Shown one piece after another: positions 25,994-35,035 of a stretch of 64,000 bases of DNA. The stretch is from Yimella sp. cx-51. Lineage in GTDB: Bacteria; Actinomycetota; Actinomycetes; Actinomycetales; Dermatophilaceae. The DNA lies in NCBI RefSeq assembly GCF_017654605.1, contig NZ_CP072113.1, positions 2,790,001-2,854,000 of the forward strand. Reading direction: 5' to 3'. The position numbers and the translations under genes are program-made. Position 1 is the stretch's first letter. Each line of letters starts with the position of its first letter. The notes beneath the pieces were generated by a model that worked only from the letters and a program-made list of their open reading frames with translations, did no database searches and was not told the DNA's origin.

Positions 25994-27253
25994 ATGACGA
26001 TCACGCACGCCGGTGTTGTGGAGCGCCGTACGGCCGTCTACACCGAGAGCGAGAAGAAGCGCACGGGCGTCCTGCCCACCGAGGGTGGCGCTGCGGTCCG
26101 CCCCAAGGCCGCTGCGCATCTCACCGATGAGCAGGTGGAGCAGTTGGGTCGCGAACTCGACGCCATCCGTGACGAGGTGCTCGCCAAGCGTGGCGCGGCT
26201 GACGCCGCGTATATCCGCAAGATGATCAAGATCGCGCGCACCTGCGACCTCGCCGGACGCACCGCGCTGATCTTCGGCAAGCACAAGCCGATGTTCGTCC
26301 TGGGTGTCGCCGGTGTGTCGATGGGCAAGATCCTGGAGAACATGGAGATCGGCCACAACGTCCTGCATGGGCAGTGGGACTGGATGCGCGACCCCGACAT
26401 CCACTCGACCACCTGGGAGTGGGACTTCGTTGCCCCGGCCCGCGGATGGCAGCACACCCACAACGACCTGCACCACACGTACACGAACGTGATGGGCAAG
26501 GACCGCGACGTGGGCTACAACATCCTGCGGATCAGCGACGAGCAGCCGTGGCAGAAGCGCGACATCTTCAACCCGATCGTCAACGCCTTCCTCGCGCCGA
26601 CCTTCGAGTGGGGCATCGCCTCCTACGACCTCGAATGGGACCAGGTGCAGACCGGTGCCAAGTCACGCGAGCAGTTCGACAAGGATCTGGAGTCGCTGAA
26701 GGCGAAGGCCGTTCGACAGGTGCTGAAGGACTACATCGCCACCCCGCTGGTCGCCACCCTCACCGGCTCCGGCAAGTGGTCGCTCGCCGGAATGATCGGC
26801 GGGAACATGGTGCGCAACGTGTGGGCACACTCGGTGATCTTCTGCGGTCACTTCCCCGACGAGGTCGACGTGTTCACCGAGGACGTGCTCGACGGCGAGA
26901 CCCGCGGCGACTGGTACATCCGCCAGATGCTCGGATCGGCGAACCTGTCGGGCAGCCCGCTGTTCCACATCCTCACCGGCAACCTGAGCCATCAGATCGA
27001 ACACCACCTGTTCCCCGACCTTCCCTCGAACCGCTACATCGAGGTGGCGCCGAAGGTGCGCGAGATCTGCGACCGGTACAACCTGCACTACACGACGGGC
27101 CCGCTCGGCACCCAGCTCGCACAGACCTGGAAGAAGATCGCCAAGCTGTCGCTGCCGGACGAGTTCTGGGAGCGTCACGAGTCGGGCAAGCCCGGCAAGT
27201 GGGAGGTGCTGCGCGACGCGTGGAAGGGCCGCACCACCCCCAAGACCGCCTGA
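25994..27253 (+). CDS. Membrane acyl-CoA/fatty-acid desaturase (DesA3-like)
   Basis: A 419-residue membrane di-iron desaturase. The three histidine boxes are GHNVLH (120-125), HTHNDLHH (154-161) and QIEHHLFP near residue 335, which together bind the two irons. The protein resembles mycobacterial DesA3, a stearoyl-CoA delta-9 desaturase that makes oleic acid. Hydrophobic segments are short (MFVLGVAGVSMG), as in this family. A good ribosome site (CAGGAG) precedes ATG 25994. It forms an operon with the reductase upstream. The regioselectivity is inferred from the family, not visible in the motifs. Confidence 0.93.
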   Translation: MTITHAGVVERRTAVYTESEKKRTGVLPTEGGAAVRPKAAAHLTDEQVEQLGRELDAIRDEVLAKRGAADAAYIRKMIKIARTCDLAGRTALIFGKHKPMFVLGVAGVSMGKILENMEIGHNVLHGQWDWMRDPDIHSTTWEWDFVAPARGWQHTHNDLHHTYTNVMGKDRDVGYNILRISDEQPWQKRDIFNPIVNAFLAPTFEWGIASYDLEWDQVQTGAKSREQFDKDLESLKAKAVRQVLKDYIATPLVATLTGSGKWSLAGMIGGNMVRNVWAHSVIFCGHFPDEVDVFTEDVLDGETRGDWYIRQMLGSANLSGSPLFHILTGNLSHQIEHHLFPDLPSNRYIEVAPKVREICDRYNLHYTTGPLGTQLAQTWKKIAKLSLPDEFWERHESGKPGKWEVLRDAWKGRTTPKTA

Positions 27254-27662
27254 GCGACTGAATCGCCCGGGCTTCATGGGCACAGACTGCGAGCCGCCAC
27301 GCCGAGCGAACCCACGAAGGCGCACGCACCGCTAGACCGCTACGCGGGGCTGGACCGAAGCCTCCGCGCGAGGTAGGGCGCGGTCACGCTCCCGTCGGCC
27401 TGCACGATGTCGGCCGGCGTCCCGGTCGCGACGACCCGACCGCCGGCGTCTCCTGCGCCCGGGCCGAGGTCGATGACCCAGTCGCTGTGGCGATCACGTC
27501 GAGGTCGTGCTCGACGAGAACCACCGTGTTGCCGGAGTGAACGAGCTGGTGCAGCTGGCGCAGCAGGAGCGCTCCCACGGCGAAATGGGCCCGCCCTCTG
27601 AAGCCCACTGTGCGTTGGTGTACGCAAGCATCACGGTCGGCGAATGGGGTGAGGAGCACCGT
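27254..27662. other. Gap holding only the UvrA-like relic
   Basis: Between the desaturase stop and the LtrA-like start there is no intact gene. Apart from the UvrA-like relic, I see no hairpin or convincing promoter. Longer open frames here are on the wrong strand or lack homology. Confidence 0.5.
27340..27565 (-). pseudogene. UvrA-like ATPase, C-terminal relic
   Basis: The minus strand encodes [25 protein letters not shown] and, one frame away, [20 protein letters not shown] and TGTPADIV up to a stop at 27340. This is the C-terminal end of a UvrA-type ATPase, more like the drug-resistance UvrA paralogues. One missing base between VIA and SDW breaks the frame, and everything upstream of about 27565 is absent. 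No function is expected. The relic marks the left edge of a stretch with several broken genes. Confidence 0.7.
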
Positions 27663-28337
27663 ATGCGTGAGGATGATCTCGGCAATACGGATGAGCACGC
27701 AGCCGAAGACACAGCAGATCGGTCGGTCGGAACGCTGGAGTTGTTCTTCGACCTGGTCTTCGTCTACGCGATGTCGCAGGTCACTGTCCTGATGCTCGCG
27801 GACATCTCCTGGGCGGGGTTCGGCCGCGGGATTCTGGCGCTGGCTGCTGTGTGGTGGGCGTGGGCCTGCTACGCCTGGCTGACGAACACCTCCGACCACG
27901 ACGGACCCGGGCCTCGCCTGCTGCTCTTTCTCGCGATGGCGGCCATGCTGATGGCCGCGGTCGCGCTGCCGCAGGCGTTCGGCGCGCGGGCGCTGGTCTT
28001 TGCGCTTGCATTCCTGGCGGTCCGACTGATCCACGTTGTGCTGCTGGCTCTTGACGTGCGGGGCGAGGCGGACGTGGGTTCGGCCGCGCTGCGACTGGTC
28101 CCCACCCTGCTCGCCGGCCCGGCAGTGCTGGTGGCCGCGGCGTTCTTCGACACGCCAGAACGAGAGTTGCTGTGGATCGTGGCCGCGGTGATGGATCTGT
28201 CGGGACCGGTCCTGGTCGGGACCACCTGCTGGAGCGTGACACCTGCCTACTTCGTGGAGCTGACCCTCGTCTGCTTGCTGCACACCAGCTGGGAACTCTG
28301 GCACCACCCGGCGATCGGCCCGGTCGGCGACTCCTGA
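27663..28337 (+). pseudogene. Low-temperature-requirement protein A (LtrA)-like, truncated
   Basis: The N-terminal half of an LtrA family membrane protein: TLELFFDLVFVYAMSQVT is the family hallmark, followed by five or six hydrophobic helices. After GTTCWSVTPAYFVE, where intact members continue with a conserved helix containing a GES motif, the sequence changes to unrelated residues and stops. At 224 residues it is little more than half the normal length. It is probably a truncated pseudogene, though a membrane fragment could still be made. The role of intact LtrA proteins is poorly known. Confidence 0.65.
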
Positions 28338-28389
28338 TCCTCCAGCGCCATCGCCGCGCAGACTCTCGCAACTACAGCTTGGGACTACC

Positions 28390-30039
28390 TCACCGGACGA
28401 CGTTTCGCGGGGGCTCGCCGACGGAGGCACGGCGCAGTCGCCACGCGCGTGTCGCCAGGTGGAGGTTGAGTTGTGTCTCGACGTCGTTGAGGTCGCGGCC
28501 CGAGATCTCGGTGATGCGGCTGATTCGGTAGCGCAGTGTGTTGCGGTGGATGGTGAGCGTCGTTGACGTGTCGGCGTACTTGCCCCCGTGGTCAAGGTAG
28601 GCCGCCAGCGTGGGGACGAGCTCGGTGCCGTGGCGACGGTCGTAGATCAATAGGTCGCCGAGCCAGTCCCTGATGAGGCGCTCGACTTCCTCAGCGTTGC
28701 CGTCGAGGGCGAGCAGCCGATCTACTCCCAAGTCGGCGTAGGCGATGAAGCCGTACGGATTGTGGGACTGCTGACGAGCCCTGAGAGCTCGTTGAGCTTG
28801 CTCATACGCACGTGGGATCTGTTCCGGCGAGTTGGCCGGCTCCCCCTTGGCGATCACACCGTTAGTGTCGCCGTAGGCACGCGACAAGTCGTTGAACAAG
28901 CGGCCCATGTCGACACCTCGATGGGCGAGGGCGACGACCAGTCCCCGGTTCCGGACGACCAAGCAGGGCAGTCCCTGACGAGCCATGGCCATCCGGAGGT
29001 GATCGACGTCGCGGTCGTGCCCGCCGTGACCCCGCTCGGAGGACCACGCGCACACGATCAGGTCGTGCGGAACGCCAAGGTCGTGGCCCTGAGCGGAAGC
29101 CCGGTCCACGGCAACGTCGGCCGGGAGCCCTCCGAGAAGGTCGTCGAGGAGGTCTCGACTCAGTCGGTTCTCCAGTTCATTCATCGCTGCGGCCTGAGCC
29201 CTCAGCAGCCCCAGTGCGACGCCCGCGTACCGCAGAGCGAATGATGCGTCGCCTCGGTCTTTGTCCGGTGGCACCTCCAGTTCGATCGTGCCGAGTTCGG
29301 GGCGTCCACCGATGACCTCCTCGAGCGAGGTTCGCTCGAGGACCGGTTGGTACCGGCCGGCAACCGTGATCCGGGTCGTCTCGTGCCCGAATCTGTCCCG
29401 CAGCACGACAGCGGAGCCGGTGAGCCGGCTGAGTGAGGTGGCCACGTCGAGCTCAGTCCCGGTCGTGGATAGTCGGGCGAACTCCTCAAGCACCCCCTCA
29501 CGGTGGCGCAGCGCCGCGACGGTGCGCGCCATCTCGTTATTGGCTGCATCGAGTTCGTGGGCGCGTCGGCGGTGGCGCTCGTGCACCTGCGCGTCCGCGA
29601 GCGCCGTCCCGAGGAGATCGCCCAACCGTTCGATGACGAACAGTTGTTCGGGGTCGGGCCGGGCGAAGCTGCGAAGGACCAATTGGCCCGGGGCGCCGTT
29701 CAAGACCGCCACAGCCGTCGTCGACGTCCAGGAGTCGCCGTTGTCCTGCACGAATACCCGTTCACCGGTTGAGCTGCTCGGATCCGCCGGCTTCGTCGGC
29801 TCCCCGGGGGGCAGGGTGATCCACTCCCGGTCCCGCTGGAAGATGACGTGAACCAACTGGCAGCCGGTCACCGACTCGACCTCACGCTTCAGGACGTTGA
29901 TGACCTCGTCCACGTCGTGACGTTGCATCATCGCCGTGGACATCACCAGCAGCCCATCCAGGCCGGTGAGGGCACGCCGCAGATCCAGCTCGCCGGTTGG
30001 CACAACGGCTCCGGTTGTGGCGGGCTCGCAGACGGTCAT
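28390..30039 (-). CDS. GAF-PucR/CdaR-type transcriptional regulator
   Basis: A 549-residue regulator. An N-terminal GAF-like sensor (about 25-160: LVMSTAMMQRHDVDEVINVL onward) is followed by a helical linker (AQVHERHRRRAHELDAANNE). A central GGDEF-like CdaR domain comes next (about 310-430, with LIVCAWSS and VIAKGEPA), and the PucR C-terminal helix-turn-helix TLTIHRNTLRYRISRITEI. ATG 30039 is preferred over the upstream in-frame ATG 30189. It is divergent from the formaldehyde-dehydrogenase-like operon across 335 bases and probably regulates it, which is inference from position. Confidence 0.87.
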   Translation of the reverse strand: MTVCEPATTGAVVPTGELDLRRALTGLDGLLVMSTAMMQRHDVDEVINVLKREVESVTGCQLVHVIFQRDREWITLPPGEPTKPADPSSSTGERVFVQDNGDSWTSTTAVAVLNGAPGQLVLRSFARPDPEQLFVIERLGDLLGTALADAQVHERHRRRAHELDAANNEMARTVAALRHREGVLEEFARLSTTGTELDVATSLSRLTGSAVVLRDRFGHETTRITVAGRYQPVLERTSLEEVIGGRPELGTIELEVPPDKDRGDASFALRYAGVALGLLRAQAAAMNELENRLSRDLLDDLLGGLPADVAVDRASAQGHDLGVPHDLIVCAWSSERGHGGHDRDVDHLRMAMARQGLPCLVVRNRGLVVALAHRGVDMGRLFNDLSRAYGDTNGVIAKGEPANSPEQIPRAYEQAQRALRARQQSHNPYGFIAYADLGVDRLLALDGNAEEVERLIRDWLGDLLIYDRRHGTELVPTLAAYLDHGGKYADTSTTLTIHRNTLRYRISRITEISGRDLNDVETQLNLHLATRAWRLRRASVGEPPRNVVR

Positions 30040-30374
30040 CTCTTGATCCCTGGCCGGCCCGCCCGGGATCCCCCTGTGCCGTAGTGACCCCACAGGTCGT
30101 CGCGCTGAACCACGACGCCTCGGTACATGCAGCACGGATGTATCCCGGGATCCAGTCCGAATCCGTGCGAGCTCATGGGTCCTCATCAACTCTCGGGGGC
30201 AGCGGCAGCGTCGCGCTCACCGTACCCCTTGCCCAGCACACCCACCCGCGGGGAGTTGTGCACTCGGCCCAAACCATGCTCCGGGACTTTGGCCTGGTGC
30301 GCCCATGACTTCTCGGTGGTCGGCGACGAGTGTGGATTGCTCGGAGTCACCGACACAACGATTGGAGATTCGCC
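30040..30374. promoter_or_regulatory. Long divergent intergenic region
   Basis: These 335 bases hold no convincing gene. CCCGGGATCC occurs twice (30060s and 30147-30156 region). The span probably contains the promoters for the PucR-type regulator and the dehydrogenase operon. No operator could be fixed. Confidence 0.4.
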
Positions 30375-31520
30375 ATGAAGGCTGTCGTCTATCAGGGACC
30401 GAAAGATGTCGCGGTCACGGACGTTCCGGACGCCGAGATCGAACGGCCCACCGATGTGCTGGTCAAGATCACAACGACCAACATCTGCGGCTCGGACCTG
30501 CACATGTACGAGGGGCGCACCTCCTTCGAGAAGGGCCGGACGTTCGGCCACGAAAACATGGGAGAGGTGGTGGAGATCGGCAAGGGAGTAGAGAAGATCA
30601 AGGTGGGCGACCGGGTCGTGCTGCCCTTCAACATCTCGTGCGGGTTCTGCAAGAACTGCGAGCGCGGGCTCACGAACTACTGCCTCACGACGCAACCTGA
30701 CCCGTCGGCCGCCGGTGCGGCCTACGGCTTCGCCGAAATGGGCCCGTACGGCGGCGGGCAGGCAGAACTGCTCCGGGTGCCCTTCGGCGACCACAACGCG
30801 CTGCGCCTGGGTGAAGACGCGCAGGACAAGGAGAACGACTACGTCATGCTCTCCGACATCTTCCCCACCGGCTACCACGCCACCGAGATGGCCGGCGTGA
30901 TCCCGGGCGACAGCGTCGTGATCGCCGGGGCCGGCCCCGTGGGACTCATGGCCGCCCTGTCCGCGACGATCAAGGGCGCCGCAAAGGTGATGGTGGTCGA
31001 TCGCCACCCCGACCGGCTCGCGCTGGCCGAGCAGATCGGAGCGATCGCCATCGACGACTCCAAGGTCGACCCCGTGCAGGCTGTGCTGGACGAGACCATG
31101 GGGCTCGGAGCCGACCGTGGCTGCGAGTGTGTCGGCTACCAGGCCCACGACCCTGAGGGCAACGAAGACCCGGCTGCCACCCTGAACATGCTCATCAACT
31201 CGGTCCGGTTCACCGGCGGGATCGGCACCGTCGGCGTGTTCGTCCCCGAGGACCCGGGGGCCAAGAGCGAATTGGCCAAGCAGGGCAAGGCGGCCATCGA
31301 CTTCGGCACCCACTGGTTCAAGGGACAGACCATGGGCAACGGCCAGTGCCCGGTCAAGAGGTACAACCGCCGGCTGCGAGACCTCATCGCGGCTGACAAG
31401 GCGAAGCCGTCCTGGATCGTCTCCCACGAGATCTCGCTGGATCAGGCTGCCGACGCCTACAGGAACTTCGACTCCAGGTCCAAGGGTTGGACCAAGGTCG
31501 TCATCAAGCCCGGCATGTGA
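30375..31520 (+). CDS. Zinc-dependent alcohol/formaldehyde dehydrogenase (glutathione-independent type)
   Basis: A 381-residue medium-chain zinc dehydrogenase. Catalytic zinc ligands are in NICGSDLHMYEG and FGHENMGEV; the structural zinc loop is CGFCKNCERGLTNYC with all four cysteines. The Rossmann motif is IAGAGPVGLMAA, followed by VVDRHPDRLALA. The insert GYQAHDPEGNEDPAATLNML is a mark of the glutathione-independent formaldehyde dehydrogenase group (Pseudomonas FdhA). ATG 30375 was chosen over 30330. It heads an operon with a PfpI-like and an ABM-like gene, suggesting aldehyde detoxification; the true substrate is unproven. Confidence 0.88.
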   Translation: MKAVVYQGPKDVAVTDVPDAEIERPTDVLVKITTTNICGSDLHMYEGRTSFEKGRTFGHENMGEVVEIGKGVEKIKVGDRVVLPFNISCGFCKNCERGLTNYCLTTQPDPSAAGAAYGFAEMGPYGGGQAELLRVPFGDHNALRLGEDAQDKENDYVMLSDIFPTGYHATEMAGVIPGDSVVIAGAGPVGLMAALSATIKGAAKVMVVDRHPDRLALAEQIGAIAIDDSKVDPVQAVLDETMGLGADRGCECVGYQAHDPEGNEDPAATLNMLINSVRFTGGIGTVGVFVPEDPGAKSELAKQGKAAIDFGTHWFKGQTMGNGQCPVKRYNRRLRDLIAADKAKPSWIVSHEISLDQAADAYRNFDSRSKGWTKVVIKPGM

Positions 31521-31542
31521 AACGGAAAGAAGGCAAACTGAT

Positions 31543-32112
31543 ATGGCAGCAGATCTTCAGGGCAAGAGGGTCGCGATCCTCGCCGCCGACGGCGTCGAGC
31601 GCGTTGAGCTCGAACAACCCCGCGAAGTACTGGACCGCGCGGGCGCTCAGACCGAGGTCCTCTCGATCCACGACGGCGAGATCAAGGCCCGTGAGAACGA
31701 CCTGGATGAAGCGGGCACATTCACCGTCGACGGGCTGGTCGCCGACGCCTCGGTGGGCGACTACGACGCCCTGCTGCTTCCCGGCGGCACGGTGAACCCC
31801 GACCAGCTCCGGGTCGACGAGGACGCCGTTTCCTTCGTCCGCGACTTCGTCGAGAGCGGCAAGCCAGTGGCGGCGATCTGTCACGGGCCGTGGACGTTGA
31901 TCGAGGCCGGCGTGGCCGCGGGTCGCACCCTGACGTCGTACCCGAGCATTCGCACCGACCTGCGCAACGCCGGCGCCGACGTCGTCGACCAGGACGTGGT
32001 GATCGACAAGAATCTCATCACCAGCCGCTCGCCGGAGGACCTGTCGGCGTTCTCCGAGGCGATCGTGTCCCAACTCGCGGGCACCACGACAAAGGAAGAG
32101 GAGAAGTCATGA
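31543..32112 (+). CDS. DJ-1/PfpI family protein
   Basis: A 189-residue class I glutamine-amidotransferase-like protein of the PfpI/YhbO branch. The nucleophile elbow AICHGPWTLIEAG carries the conserved cysteine and following histidine, and the N-terminal strand is RVAILAADGVERVE. Family members act as general stress proteins, glyoxalase-like or deglycase-like enzymes. It lies 22 bases after the dehydrogenase gene and overlaps the next small gene by ATGA, so all three are probably one operon dealing with reactive aldehydes. Confidence 0.9.
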   Translation: MAADLQGKRVAILAADGVERVELEQPREVLDRAGAQTEVLSIHDGEIKARENDLDEAGTFTVDGLVADASVGDYDALLLPGGTVNPDQLRVDEDAVSFVRDFVESGKPVAAICHGPWTLIEAGVAAGRTLTSYPSIRTDLRNAGADVVDQDVVIDKNLITSRSPEDLSAFSEAIVSQLAGTTTKEEEKS

Positions 32113-32411
32113 GTGTGACCAAGGGATTGCTGGTCAGGTTTGACTCCTTGCCCGGCAAGGAGGACGACGTGAAGGAGTTCCTTGACAGCGGCCGTGCGCT
32201 TGTCGAGGACGAGCAGGCGACCACCGCGTGGTTCGCGATCCGCCTCGGGCCGACCTCGTTCGGGATCTTCGACGTGTTCCCCGATGACGCCGGTCGTGAC
32301 GCCCACCTGTCCGGCCCTGTCGCGGTAGCTCTCGGCGAGCAGACCGGCACGTTGTTCTCCGAACCGACGATCGAGAAGCTCGACGTACTGGGCTCCAAAC
32401 TCCCCGCCTGA
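32109..32411 (+). CDS. Small dimeric alpha-beta barrel (ABM-like) protein
   Basis: A 100-residue protein resembling antibiotic-biosynthesis-monooxygenase (ABM) fold proteins: LLVRFDSLPGKEDDVKEFLD, then TAWFAIRLGPTSFGIFDVFP and GRDAHLSGPVAVAL. The strand-helix pattern fits the ferredoxin-like ABM fold. A strong ribosome site (GAAGAGGAG) lies before ATG 32109, which overlaps the previous stop by ATGA. Such proteins often degrade quinones or accompany redox enzymes. A specific role is not visible. Confidence 0.8.
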   Translation: MSVTKGLLVRFDSLPGKEDDVKEFLDSGRALVEDEQATTAWFAIRLGPTSFGIFDVFPDDAGRDAHLSGPVAVALGEQTGTLFSEPTIEKLDVLGSKLPA

Positions 32412-32551
32412 CACCACAACTGGGAGTACTGGCCCAGACAGGAGGGGTCGCTGCGCGCGATGACTCCAGGCTCATACAGCCCGCTGACATCGTGGCAGCG
32501 GCCCCTTCTCTTGCCGCCAATCGCTCACCACCAACAGATCGAGGAACCGCG

Positions 32552-33682
32552 ATGACAGGAACTGACGACGGCGTTGCCACCACGCGTTCACCCGAGGTAG
32601 CAGTGATCGGGGGCGGGATCGTCGGTTTGTCGACGGCGTACGCGCTGCGAGAGCAGGGCGTGCCGGTGCGCTTGTACGAGGCTGGTCTGCCCGGGACGGG
32701 TCAGTCCGCAGGCGAGTCGCGGATCTTTCGGCATGCCCACGACGACCCGCGACTCGTCACTTTCGCGCGCGAAAGCCGCGGCGTATGGGATGAGTGGGCC
32801 GAACACTTCGACGTCGAGCTGGTCTCATCAGACGGCGTCGTGGCGATCGGAGACAGCGCCCTGGCGCGGCTGCGGGTGTTGGACCAGGTCGGCGGCGTAG
32901 AAGCACGCGAGATCGACGCCGCCGAGGTCGCCCAACGGATGCCGCTGCTCGCTGGGTACTCGGGGCCAGCGGTGCTTGACGAGTCGGGCGGCGCGATCCG
33001 CACCCGCGCCGCGATCACGGCACTCACGGGTGCCCTCGCAGATGCGATCACCACTGGTGAGGTCATCTCCATCGATCCCCGCGCCGACGGGACGGTCGAG
33101 GTGCGCAGCGTCACCGACCGGGCTGTCTACTCCAAGGTGGTCGTGTGCGCCGGCCGCGAAACCGCCCGCCTGGCACGCAGCGTCGGCCTGTCGCTGCCGG
33201 TTCACCTTGCCGCACACGTCCGGCTGACCTTCGACGTGAAAGCCGCCGCCCCGGCACGAGTCGCGTGCCTGCAGGACAGCAGCGGCGTCTTCGGCGAAGT
33301 CGGTGTCTACGCGACGCCGCTACCGGGCAACAGCAGCTATTCGGTCGGACTCAGCGACACCGTCGGCGTCCGCGACGACGGAACGTTCATCGACCCGGCG
33401 GCGATTCGATCGTTGGACGAACGCGCACGCGACTACGTGACACGAGCGCTGCCCGGTCTCCACCCGGAGCCGCGCGACTTCCTTCACTGCTGGGTGACCG
33501 ACCTCCCGTGGAGTGAGGACGGCGTGGCCGTGTGGGAGGCAGGTTCTATCTTTTTTGTGGCCGGTCACAATTTGTTCAAGCAGGCACCGGCGCTGGGTCG
33601 CGCTCTTGCCCGGGCTGCGACCGGCGGCGGTCTGCGCGCCGAGCTCACGCCCGAAGCGCGCCTCGGCGAAGCCCAGGATTAG
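32552..33682 (+). CDS. FAD-dependent oxidoreductase (DAO family)
   Basis: A 376-residue flavoprotein of the D-amino-acid/sarcosine oxidase (DAO) family. The FAD motif VAVIGGGIVGLSTAYALREQ starts near residue 16, ESRIFRHAHDDPRLV follows near 55, and the C-terminal FAD contact is FFVAGHNLFKQAPALGRALA. This layout resembles monomeric sarcosine or N-methyl amino-acid oxidases, but the covalent-flavin cysteine cannot be assigned. ATG 32552 was chosen over 32492 because the extra residues have no homology. It likely oxidises a small amine or amino acid. It stands 140 bases after the ABM-like gene. Confidence 0.84.
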   Translation: MTGTDDGVATTRSPEVAVIGGGIVGLSTAYALREQGVPVRLYEAGLPGTGQSAGESRIFRHAHDDPRLVTFARESRGVWDEWAEHFDVELVSSDGVVAIGDSALARLRVLDQVGGVEAREIDAAEVAQRMPLLAGYSGPAVLDESGGAIRTRAAITALTGALADAITTGEVISIDPRADGTVEVRSVTDRAVYSKVVVCAGRETARLARSVGLSLPVHLAAHVRLTFDVKAAAPARVACLQDSSGVFGEVGVYATPLPGNSSYSVGLSDTVGVRDDGTFIDPAAIRSLDERARDYVTRALPGLHPEPRDFLHCWVTDLPWSEDGVAVWEAGSIFFVAGHNLFKQAPALGRALARAATGGGLRAELTPEARLGEAQD

Positions 33683-33857
33683 CGGGTCTGCGGCGCGGCA
33701 GGCGGCGAGCACGTCCCGGCGTCCGGGCACTTCGCGGTCGGCACCTGTCAGGCCATGGTCGACGTGCGCCTCGGATCACGCTGCCCGAAGCGCCATCGAC
33801 AAGCGTCTGGGATCTAGTGTGTTTTGTTGTCCAGTCATCCACCATGAGGAGTAGTCC

Positions 33858-34331
33858 ATGAACCTGACACAGATGCCGCTGCGCGTCACCACCGGCGCCT
33901 TCATCCTCAACTCCGGGGTCGGCAAGCTGAAGGTCGACGAGGGCACGGCCGCGTTTCTGCACAACGGCGCGAAGACCGCCTACCCCGGTGTCTTCGACTC
34001 GATGGACCCGAAGACGTTCTCAAAGGTGTTGTCCTACAGCGAAATTGGAGTCGGTGCGCTGCTTCTTGCTCCGATGGTTTCCCCTGTTGTCGCCGGCGCG
34101 GCGCTGACCGGCTTCGGCGCGAGTCTGGTTCGGATGTACCTCAAGACCCCTGGTATGACCCAGTCCGACGGCATCCGTCCGACCCAGGAAGGTACCGGCG
34201 TGGCGAAGGACGTCTGGCTCGTCGGTGCCGGTCTGACCTTGCTCACCCAGGGCCTGACCTCGGCGACCAAGGCGGGCGCCAAATCGGTCGGCCGCGGTGT
34301 TCGACAGGTCACCCCGTTCGTCGAGAGCTGA
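33858..34331 (+). CDS. DoxX-like membrane protein
   Basis: A 157-residue membrane protein similar to small actinobacterial DoxX-like proteins. It starts LRVTTGAFILNSGVGKLKVD, has helices around IGVGALLLAPMVSPVVAGAA and VWLVGAGLTLLTQGL, and a basic C-terminal tail. The family is linked to quinone or thiol redox at the membrane in some species, but this branch has no tested role. The ribosome site GAGGAG lies just upstream of ATG 33858. The 175 bases before it hold nothing that I can identify. Confidence 0.75.
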   Translation: MNLTQMPLRVTTGAFILNSGVGKLKVDEGTAAFLHNGAKTAYPGVFDSMDPKTFSKVLSYSEIGVGALLLAPMVSPVVAGAALTGFGASLVRMYLKTPGMTQSDGIRPTQEGTGVAKDVWLVGAGLTLLTQGLTSATKAGAKSVGRGVRQVTPFVES

Positions 34332-34634
34332 CTCTCCCGAGCTTGACGTCCCGCAAGGCTCGACCTGACAGCGTCAACAACGACGTGCGTGCGCCGGGGC
34401 GACGAGCGCGAACATCGTCCAGGCTGCGCCGAGCGCAACGGCGCGGCGCGGACTGATCGTCCGGTACAGCGCTGCTCCGGCACGCGCACACCGATGGCGA
34501 AGATCGCGGGCAGTCCGGGCGCCGAAGATCAACCCGGCGAACTTGGACGCCGCGCAAGGACGCTGAAAACGCGCATCGCGCAGTCGTAGTCTTCGCACAG
34601 GAAGTGCATAGACACCGTCGGCAGTCTCTTCTTC
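34332..34634. other. Gap without an assignable gene
   Basis: A minus-strand frame at 34374-34598 (74 residues: FAGLIFGARTARDL, then RRAVALGAAWTMFALVAP) has a hydrophobic, protein-like look and could be the relic of a small membrane protein, but it has no ribosome site that I trust. Nothing else is seen here. Confidence 0.35.
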
Positions 34635-34895
34635 ATGAACACCGCAGCCACCAACTCACTGTCCACCTCCAAGCGCGTCTGGCGCGGTGTTCTTGCCGCG
34701 ACCTCCGTCGCGCTCGTCGGGGCATCGGTCACGCCGGCCGCCCAGGCCGAGGCAGCCGGAGTGAAGGCGACCAACTACGCCGTCGTCTCTCCAGCATCGA
34801 AGGCATCGATCGTCTCCCCCACCGACCTACCACGCACCGATGGCAGATCGATCTCCTACCGGGTCGGTAAGGACGGCACCATGCGCGCCGTCTGA
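34635..34895 (+). CDS. Small secreted protein, unknown function
   Basis: An 86-residue protein with a typical secretory signal (KRVWRGVLAATSVALVGASV, cleavage after AAQA or QAEA) and a mature part of only about 45 residues: VKATNYAVVSPASKAS, then DLPRTDGRSISYRVGKDGT. No cysteine is present. The stop at 34895 is followed by a clear hairpin terminator at 34955, which supports a real short transcript. It could be a peptide hormone, a cell-wall factor or the remnant of a longer secreted protein. I do not recognise a family. Confidence 0.6.
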   Translation: MNTAATNSLSTSKRVWRGVLAATSVALVGASVTPAAQAEAAGVKATNYAVVSPASKASIVSPTDLPRTDGRSISYRVGKDGTMRAV

Positions 34896-34954
34896 CCCGC
34901 CACCAGCCCGGTCGGCGCCGTCTTCTCCTTCGGACCCGACCGGTCACCGAAATC

Positions 34955-34986
34955 AGGCCCCTTCGCCCCAGCCGGCGAAGGGGCCT
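34955..34986 (+). terminator. 13-bp hairpin terminator
   Basis: AGGCCCCTTCGCC (34955-34967) pairs perfectly with GGCGAAGGGGCCT (34974-34986) around a 6-base loop. It lies 60 bases after the small secreted gene and before the convergent response-regulator gene, and probably serves both. Confidence 0.7.
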
Positions 34987-35035
34987 TCGGCATGTCGAGC
35001 GGGCTGCGCCAGTTGCGCCACTTTGCGGCGAGAGA

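Noticed and set aside
33683-33857. Possible gene remnant between the DAO-type oxidase and DoxX-like genes
   Set aside because: Short frames here show no recognisable protein pattern. Only the upstream region of the DoxX-like gene is supported.
34374-34598. 74-codon minus-strand frame with hydrophobic stretches
   Set aside because: No ribosome site, no clear homology and an odd Arg-rich start; mentioned only as a gap note.
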